DNA of 64,000 nt from Flavobacterium ajazii. GTDB lineage: Bacteria > Bacteroidota > Bacteroidia > Flavobacteriales > Flavobacteriaceae. The notes below the pieces were generated by a model that had not been told where the DNA came from, did no database searches, and worked only from the letters and a program-made list of their open reading frames with translations. A program made the position numbers and the translations under genes. The stretch is from the NCBI RefSeq assembly GCF_010614725.1, contig NZ_JAAEHL010000010.1, positions 124,001-188,000 of the forward strand. The letters are read 5' to 3'. Below, one piece after another: positions 58,410-64,000 of the stretch. Position 1 is the first letter of the stretch; every line of letters starts with the position of its first letter.

Positions 58410-61400
58410 ATGACAAAAAATATAAATATCCTTTTATGGATTAGCATTTTATTGATTTCAGCCGGCATTAATGCCCAAAATACACAAGCCACCATTAACT
58501 CTACACTAAACGGAACTGTCATCGATCAGGTTACCAATCAGCCAATTCCGGGAGTTAACATTCAGATTAAAGGTACCACACATACAGCAGTAACCGATTT
58601 AGACGGAAAGTTCTATTTCCAGACAGGCCAAAAATTCCCATACATCCTGATCGTAAGTTATATCGGTTATGTTACCGCAGAACACACTGCTACTACTGAT
58701 TTTGTTCAGATTTCATTAAAAGAAGACCGCAAAGAACTCGATGAACTTGTAATCATCGGATACGGAAGCACTACAAAAAAAGATTATACAGGTGCTGCCG
58801 AAACCGTTTCATCTACAGCTTTAAAGGCAACACAACGCACACTTGAAAGCTCACTTCAGGGCTCTGTAGCCGGGGTAAACGTTACACAGACTTCAGGTCA
58901 GCCGGGTGCGGGATTAAGCATTCGTATTCGTGGAGGAAGTTCGATCCAGGGAGGAAATGAACCGTTGTATGTAATTGACGGATTCCCGCTTTATAATTCG
59001 GATGTGACTTCAGGAGTTTTGAGCGGAACGCCAACAAATCCGCTATCCTCCATAAATCCTGCCGATATTGAATCTATTACGGTTTTAAAAGATGCTTCTT
59101 CTACAGCAATCTACGGATCCAGAGGAGCTAACGGTGTTGTGATTATTACTACGAAAAAAGGATCTGCCAGTGCCATGACGGTAAATTATGATTTTACCAT
59201 TGGCCAGCAGGAAGTACGCAATAAAGTGGATGTTTTGGATGCAAAAGGTTTCGCCCGACTTCGAAATGCTGCTTTATACGATACAAATCCTGCTTTGGGC
59301 ACAAATCAATATTTAAGTGATGCGCAAATTGCGGCACTAGGAAAAGGAGTTGACTGGCAGGAAGAAGCCTTTCAGAAAGGACTTGTACAAAATCATCAGT
59401 TGAGTATTTCAGGCGGAAACAATCAGACTAAATATGCTGTTTCTGGGAATTATTACAATCAGGAAGGAATTATTAAAAACACCGGTTTTGAAAGGCTGAG
59501 CGGAAGAGTTAACCTGACTTCGAAAATAAGCAGCAAAGCACGAATTGGTTTGAATCTTACCATTTCAGAAACGAAATCAAAAGTGGCTCCGGCAGGTTTG
59601 ATCACTTCTTTACTAAGCATGCCTCCTACTGCCACTATTTATGAGCCGGACGGAAGTTATACGCTAAGAAATCCATTTGAAAACATCTTCGCAAATCCAA
59701 TTGCAACCTTAAATGAGCGTAAAAATGAAGCCATTACAGACCGAATCCTTGGAACGATTTACGGCGAATATGATATCCTGAAAAACCTGGTTTTCAAAGT
59801 TTCTTTTGGAACAGATTTAATTTTCAACAAAGAGAAAAGTTATCTTCCGTCCTCTATTTATGAAGGACTGATTACAAATGGAGAAGGGAAAATTGGAACA
59901 GCCGATTCAAGAACCTGGCTAAACGAAAACACCCTTACCTACTCTAAAGTTTTTGGAGAAAAACACAATCTGAATGTCTTGGCGGGTTATACGCAGCAAA
60001 ATTCTACTAAAGAATTTGTTACAGCAGGCTCTCAGCAATTTGTAAACGATGTTACGTATTATTACAGTCTTCAAAGTGGGAATGTGGCTTTAATGCCTTC
60101 TTCAGGAGAAAGCACCTGGGCTTTGAACTCCTATTTATCAAGGGTTAACTACAACTATGATTCAAAATATTTTTTAACGGCAAGTTTAAGAGCCGACGGT
60201 TCTTCCAGATTCGGAAAAAATAATAAATGGGGTTATTTCCCTTCTTTTGCTGTCGCATGGCAAATTAGCAATGAAGACTTTTTTACTCCTGTAAAAGATG
60301 TCATCAACAGCTTAAAAATCAGAACCAGTTACGGTGCTACCGGAAATCAGGAAATTGGAGAATACCAGTCACTTGCTACATTAAGCAGTGTGAAATACCT
60401 TTTTGGAGACCAGATTTACACCGGCTTTACGCCAACCAGAATCTCAAATGATGATTTAGGCTGGGAATTGACCAACCAGTTTGATGCTGGTGTTGACGTA
60501 GGTTTTTTTGATGATAAACTGAACCTGACAGTAGACGTTTATCGCAAAACAACAAAAGATTTACTATTGGCAGTTCAAATTCCATATACGACAGGATTTA
60601 CCTCATCATTACAGAACTTTGGTACCGTACAAAATCAGGGAATTGAATTAGGAATCAATACAGCTCTTGGAAACACCGCTTTTTCATGGAATTCAAATTT
60701 CAATATTTCATTCAACAGCAATAAAATCATTGCGCTTGGAAATGATGCTGAATTCTATACTTTCGGGAATTACATCCTTAGAAAAGGAGAATCTTTAGGT
60801 ACCTTTTACGGTGCTGTAACCGATGGTATTCTACAAACGGCAGATATCGCTACAAAGGGAGCATTTACTGGAAATGCAACTCCTAAAGCGGGTGACCGTT
60901 TGTATAAAGATATCAATGGTGATGGTGCTTTTACAACCGCTGCCGACAGAACCAGCATTGGTGATGCACAGCCTGATTTTATATTTGGTTTCACTAATAC
61001 TTTTACGTACAGAGGTTTTGAATTATCTGCACTTATCAATGGATCGGTTGGAAATAAAATCCTGAACGGAAATGCTCAGGCTCTTGAATTGTACAACGGA
61101 CAGCAAAATGCTTCCACAAGTGCTTTAGATGCCTGGACTCCAACTAATCCAAGCACCTCAACGCCACGTGCCAAACTGGATCCGGCACCTATTTTCTCTG
61201 ATAGGTTTGTTGAAGATGGTTCTTTTGTGAGAATCAAAAACATCACCTTCAGTTATAATTTACCAAAAAAGGTTTCAGAAAAACTGCTTCTGACTTCTGT
61301 TAAGTTCAGAGTCGTAGGCGAAAACCTTTTCACTTTCACCAAATACACAGGATTCGATCCTGAGGTAACCAACGGAACCACTATTTCTCCGGGAACAGAT

Positions 61401-61457
61401 ACCGGAATTTACCCTGCATCCAAAACAATTTCGGGTGGTTTAATTGTAACATTCTAA
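58410..61457 (+). CDS. SusC/RagA-type TonB-linked outer membrane transporter, sulfatase locus copy 3
   Basis: The 1015-residue protein has a signal peptide (about 1-22), carboxypeptidase-D-like domain (LNGTVIDQVTNQPIPGVNIQ), plug (LVIIGYGSTTKKDYTGAAET, IRIRGGSSIQGGNEPLYVID, VLKDASSTAIYGSRGANG) and barrel to GLIVTF. Its N-terminal 60 residues are nearly the same as in the SusC at 31227 (NSTLNGTV, IPGVNIQIKGTTH), so both leader and gene start descend from one duplication. Confidence 0.96.
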   Translation: MTKNINILLWISILLISAGINAQNTQATINSTLNGTVIDQVTNQPIPGVNIQIKGTTHTAVTDLDGKFYFQTGQKFPYILIVSYIGYVTAEHTATTDFVQISLKEDRKELDELVIIGYGSTTKKDYTGAAETVSSTALKATQRTLESSLQGSVAGVNVTQTSGQPGAGLSIRIRGGSSIQGGNEPLYVIDGFPLYNSDVTSGVLSGTPTNPLSSINPADIESITVLKDASSTAIYGSRGANGVVIITTKKGSASAMTVNYDFTIGQQEVRNKVDVLDAKGFARLRNAALYDTNPALGTNQYLSDAQIAALGKGVDWQEEAFQKGLVQNHQLSISGGNNQTKYAVSGNYYNQEGIIKNTGFERLSGRVNLTSKISSKARIGLNLTISETKSKVAPAGLITSLLSMPPTATIYEPDGSYTLRNPFENIFANPIATLNERKNEAITDRILGTIYGEYDILKNLVFKVSFGTDLIFNKEKSYLPSSIYEGLITNGEGKIGTADSRTWLNENTLTYSKVFGEKHNLNVLAGYTQQNSTKEFVTAGSQQFVNDVTYYYSLQSGNVALMPSSGESTWALNSYLSRVNYNYDSKYFLTASLRADGSSRFGKNNKWGYFPSFAVAWQISNEDFFTPVKDVINSLKIRTSYGATGNQEIGEYQSLATLSSVKYLFGDQIYTGFTPTRISNDDLGWELTNQFDAGVDVGFFDDKLNLTVDVYRKTTKDLLLAVQIPYTTGFTSSLQNFGTVQNQGIELGINTALGNTAFSWNSNFNISFNSNKIIALGNDAEFYTFGNYILRKGESLGTFYGAVTDGILQTADIATKGAFTGNATPKAGDRLYKDINGDGAFTTAADRTSIGDAQPDFIFGFTNTFTYRGFELSALINGSVGNKILNGNAQALELYNGQQNASTSALDAWTPTNPSTSTPRAKLDPAPIFSDRFVEDGSFVRIKNITFSYNLPKKVSEKLLLTSVKFRVVGENLFTFTKYTGFDPEVTNGTTISPGTDTGIYPASKTISGGLIVTF

Positions 61458-61468
61458 AACGATACATC

Positions 61469-62926
61469 ATGAAAAATATAACACTATATAGTCTACTACT
61501 TATTTTCAGCCTTAGTGCTTGTAATCCTTTGGATGAAAATCCAAAAGCTTTTATCGGTACAGGCAATTTTTACAATACCACAGAAGATGCTGATGCGGCC
61601 GTACTATCAATTTATAACGCCATCAACAGCAGTACACATACACTTTACAATCGTCTGATTCAAATTTCAATCGAAATGGCAACAGATGACTATGAAGCAG
61701 GTCCGAGAGCCAGAAATGCGCATGTTAGAGCTTTATCAAACCTGACGCATGATGCTTCAAATGACCGTATGTTAGAAATTTGGCGTCAGAGTTATGACGG
61801 AATAAACAGGGCAAATGTCGCAATCGATAACATTGCTAAAAATCCGAATCTAAATTCGCAAAAAGATATCGACCTGATTAATGAGGCTAAATTTTTGAGA
61901 GCTGTATTGTATTTCAATATTGTGAGATGGTTTGGGGATGTTCCGTTGGTTTTGCACGAAACTACTTCACTTACTCCTGAAGCAATAAACCCTCCTAATA
62001 CTCCGGAAGCTGATGTCTATGCACAGATCGAAACCGATTTACTTGATGCTGAAGCCTTGCCGATTGTACAGCCTATTAAAGGAAGAATCACTTCAGGTGC
62101 TGCCAAAAGTTTATTGTCTAAAGTCTATCTGACCCAGAAAAAATGGCAAAAAGCGGCTGATAAAAGTAAAGAAGTGATTGACAGCAAAGTTTATGACCTG
62201 TTCGAAAATTTCGCCGATGTATTTAATGTAGCTACCAAAAACGGTAAAGAACATATCTTTTCAGCACAATTTAAAGGACTTACCAACTGGAACGGAAATA
62301 TGCTGGCTTCTACCGCTGCCCCTACTTCTGTACCCGGAATTGCAGGAGATCAGGCCGATGCTCTGCACACTGCCGGTGGTCTTTTTGAGGCTTTCGCCGA
62401 AAATGATAAACGTAAATACATCACGTTTGCGATTGAATTTGTGAGTCCAACCGATGGAAAAACGTATAAAGTAGCACCTCATTTCAATAAATATTTTGAT
62501 CCGACAACACCGGCATCACCGGGACAGTCTTCAAAAAACACACCAATTATCCGATTTGCAGAAATATTACTAATCAATTCAGAAGCCTTAAATGAACTTA
62601 ACGGCCCAACTACAGAAGCATTTGCCGGAATTGACCGTGTGAGAGAAAGAGCCGGAATTGATTTGCTATCGGTAACTTCCCCTTCAATCAGCCAGGATGA
62701 TTTTAGAGAAGCCGTTTTTGAAGAACGAAGAAAAGAACTGGTTTACGAATATCAGCGCTGGTTTGATCTTGCCCGAAGAGGCCCTGATTATTTTGTTGCA
62801 AAACTAAAAGCAGCGGGTAAAACCAATGCGCAGCCAAAACATGTTCATTTCCCGATTCCACAAAGAGAACTGGATTTGAATAAAAATCTGAAACAAGTTC
62901 CGGAATGGAGAGATAAAGAATTTTAA
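61469..62926 (+). CDS. SusD/RagB-type lipoprotein, sulfatase locus copy 3
   Basis: The 485-residue protein has a lipobox Cys18 (IFSLSACNPLDENPKAF), SusD helices (EAKFLRAVLYFNIVRWFGDV, TSGAAKSLLSKVYLTQKKW), PIIRFAEILLINSEALNE and RRKELVYEYQRWFDLARRG. It starts 11 bp after susC and pairs with it. Confidence 0.96.
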   Translation: MKNITLYSLLLIFSLSACNPLDENPKAFIGTGNFYNTTEDADAAVLSIYNAINSSTHTLYNRLIQISIEMATDDYEAGPRARNAHVRALSNLTHDASNDRMLEIWRQSYDGINRANVAIDNIAKNPNLNSQKDIDLINEAKFLRAVLYFNIVRWFGDVPLVLHETTSLTPEAINPPNTPEADVYAQIETDLLDAEALPIVQPIKGRITSGAAKSLLSKVYLTQKKWQKAADKSKEVIDSKVYDLFENFADVFNVATKNGKEHIFSAQFKGLTNWNGNMLASTAAPTSVPGIAGDQADALHTAGGLFEAFAENDKRKYITFAIEFVSPTDGKTYKVAPHFNKYFDPTTPASPGQSSKNTPIIRFAEILLINSEALNELNGPTTEAFAGIDRVRERAGIDLLSVTSPSISQDDFREAVFEERRKELVYEYQRWFDLARRGPDYFVAKLKAAGKTNAQPKHVHFPIPQRELDLNKNLKQVPEWRDKEF

Positions 62927-62927
62927 T

Positions 62928-63065
62928 ACCTAGAAAAACATAAGCTTTTTGTTATTGAAAAGAACTTAAAAGAGAAACACATTTCTCAACACATAGCTAT
63001 GTGTTTTTTGAATAAGTGAAACGCCTTTTTACGCTTACAAATCTATGTTTCTATGTGTTAAAAAA
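62928..63065. repeat. MITE-like interspersed repeat, copy 4
   Basis: The right arm CTATGTTTCTATGTGTTAAA is intact; the left arm (ACCTAGAAAAACATAAG) is eroded. The inside (AAAAGAGAAACACATTTCTC, AACACATAGCTATGTG, AAGTGAAACGCCTTTTTAC) matches copy 2 closely. It separates susD from the last sulfatase. Confidence 0.72.
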
Positions 63066-63106
63066 CTTTCCAGAATTAAATAAGTACTAACAGTAATTAC
63101 AATAAA

Positions 63107-64000
63107 ATGAATCAAAAAAGAATTACAACTTTGCTTTCTGTCCTGCTGATCGGGGCATTGGGATCTTATGAATTGAAAGCACAAACCAATTCATCAAAAC
63201 CAAACGTCATCCTGATTATGGTAGATGACATGGGTTATTCTGACTTAGGAAATTATGGCTCGGAAATTAAAACACCAAACCTGGACAGATTAGCTACCGA
63301 GGGTACACGTTTACGCGAGTTTTACAACAACTCAATTTGTGCGCCAACAAGAGCTTCTCTTTTAACAGGTCAATATCAGCATAAAGCCGGTGTTGGCTAT
63401 TTTGACGTAAATTTAGGATTACCGGCTTATCAGGGATATCTCAATAAAGAATCTCTAACTCTGGGAGAAGTTTTTCGCTCAGGCGGTTACAGTACTTTAA
63501 TGTCCGGAAAATGGCACGTAGGTTCTGAAGATAAAGCACAATGGCCAAACCAAAGAGGTTTCGACAAATTTTACGGAATCTTAAAAGGTGCTGCCAATTA
63601 CTTTAACACAGACGGATTACCTTTTGGAAAAAGCCCTTATCCGGTAGCCTTAATCCGTAATAATGAAGAACTGCATCCAAAGGCGGATTCGTATTATTTT
63701 ACAGATGAAATTGGAAACAATGCCGTGCAATTTTTGGACGAGCAAAACAAAGAAAATAAACCGTTCTTCTTATACCTTGCCTTTACAGCGCCTCACTGGC
63801 CTTTGCAGGCGAAACCTGTTGATATTGCCAAATACAGAGGGAAATTTGATGAAGGCTGGGACGTTTTAAGAGAAAAAAGAATCAAAAAACTGAAAGAAAA
63901 CGGAATCTTATTAGCCGATCAGACGATTGCTCCGAGAGATCCTGAAGTACCGGAATGGAATAAATTAACGTATGACGAAAAACAATTCTGGAAAGCCAAA
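63107..64000 (+). CDS. arylsulfatase, 3' part beyond window
   Basis: ATG at 63107 opens a frame that is open to the last base (298 codons visible). It has a signal peptide (MNQKRITTLLSVLLIGALGS, cleavage near KAQ), metal-binding MVDDMGYSD, CAPTR with Cys78, SGKWHVGSEDK and HWPLQAKP. It belongs to the same broad group as the enzymes upstream but has its own N-terminal style (VDDMGYSDLGNYGSEIKTPN), close to Planctomycetes/Bacteroidota arylsulfatases. Residues after about 298, with the later Asp-Asn motif, are not visible. Confidence 0.93.
   Translation, partial: MNQKRITTLLSVLLIGALGSYELKAQTNSSKPNVILIMVDDMGYSDLGNYGSEIKTPNLDRLATEGTRLREFYNNSICAPTRASLLTGQYQHKAGVGYFDVNLGLPAYQGYLNKESLTLGEVFRSGGYSTLMSGKWHVGSEDKAQWPNQRGFDKFYGILKGAANYFNTDGLPFGKSPYPVALIRNNEELHPKADSYYFTDEIGNNAVQFLDEQNKENKPFFLYLAFTAPHWPLQAKPVDIAKYRGKFDEGWDVLREKRIKKLKENGILLADQTIAPRDPEVPEWNKLTYDEKQFWKAK

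Overview
The window looks like a piece of a Flavobacterium-type genome (Bacteroidota, family Flavobacteriaceae). It is AT-rich, has four SusC/SusD pairs, a FecI/FecR-type regulator pair, few recognisable Shine-Dalgarno sequences, promoter-like TTG...TAnnTTTG signals, and many short palindromic intergenic repeats. This assignment rests on gene families and style only; no database search was possible.

Layout. 1-9030 (minus strand): the 5' end of an M16 peptidase gene, then an operon read right to left: ECF sigma factor, FecR-like anti-sigma factor, STN-domain SusC, SusD, TlpA-like thioredoxin. 9322-12849 (mostly plus): lipoprotein beta-carbonic anhydrase, three tRNA genes (Arg, Pro, Ser) on the minus strand with an att-like partial copy of tRNA-Arg beside them, a thiolase and an NlpC/P60 hydrolase. 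12945-14932: a two-gene restriction-modification unit. 14992-20754: small redox, regulator and methyltransferase genes separated by nested inverted repeats. 21074-23327: a DUF2130 protein and a histone H1-like Lys/Ala-rich protein. 23474-30294 (minus): a molybdenum cofactor cluster, moeA-mobA-cobA-moaD-moeB-lprI-like-moaE-moaCB-moaA.

30700-64000 (all plus): about 33 kb devoted to sulfate esters. It has three SusC/SusD pairs and six sulfatases (the last cut by the window end), all with the Cys-type formylglycine motif. It also has a YeiH-type putative sulfate exporter, an M28-like protein, split DUF1254/DUF1214 proteins, a sterol-desaturase-like hydroxylase, an inactive-rhodanese/thioredoxin fusion and three unannotated small proteins.

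The most interesting signal is how this region seems to be controlled. Two of the three SusC genes (31227 and 58410) follow long, mutually homologous leaders. Each has a shared promoter/operator block, then a 28-29 codon ORF ending in a cluster of cysteine codons just before its stop (30780-30869 and 58007-58093). All three SusC genes of the region also have a second micro-ORF of 6-10 codons with a Cys codon at or near the end. That micro-ORF is followed by a hairpin (loop CGGCAA in two copies, with two compensatory base-pair changes) and then by a terminator-like AAGGA/TCCTT hairpin ending just before susC. I read this as a cysteine-sensing transcription attenuator that opens the sulfatase/SusCD genes when cysteine is scarce, so the cluster would scavenge sulfur rather than carbon. 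The sequence layout is seen directly; the mechanism is inference.
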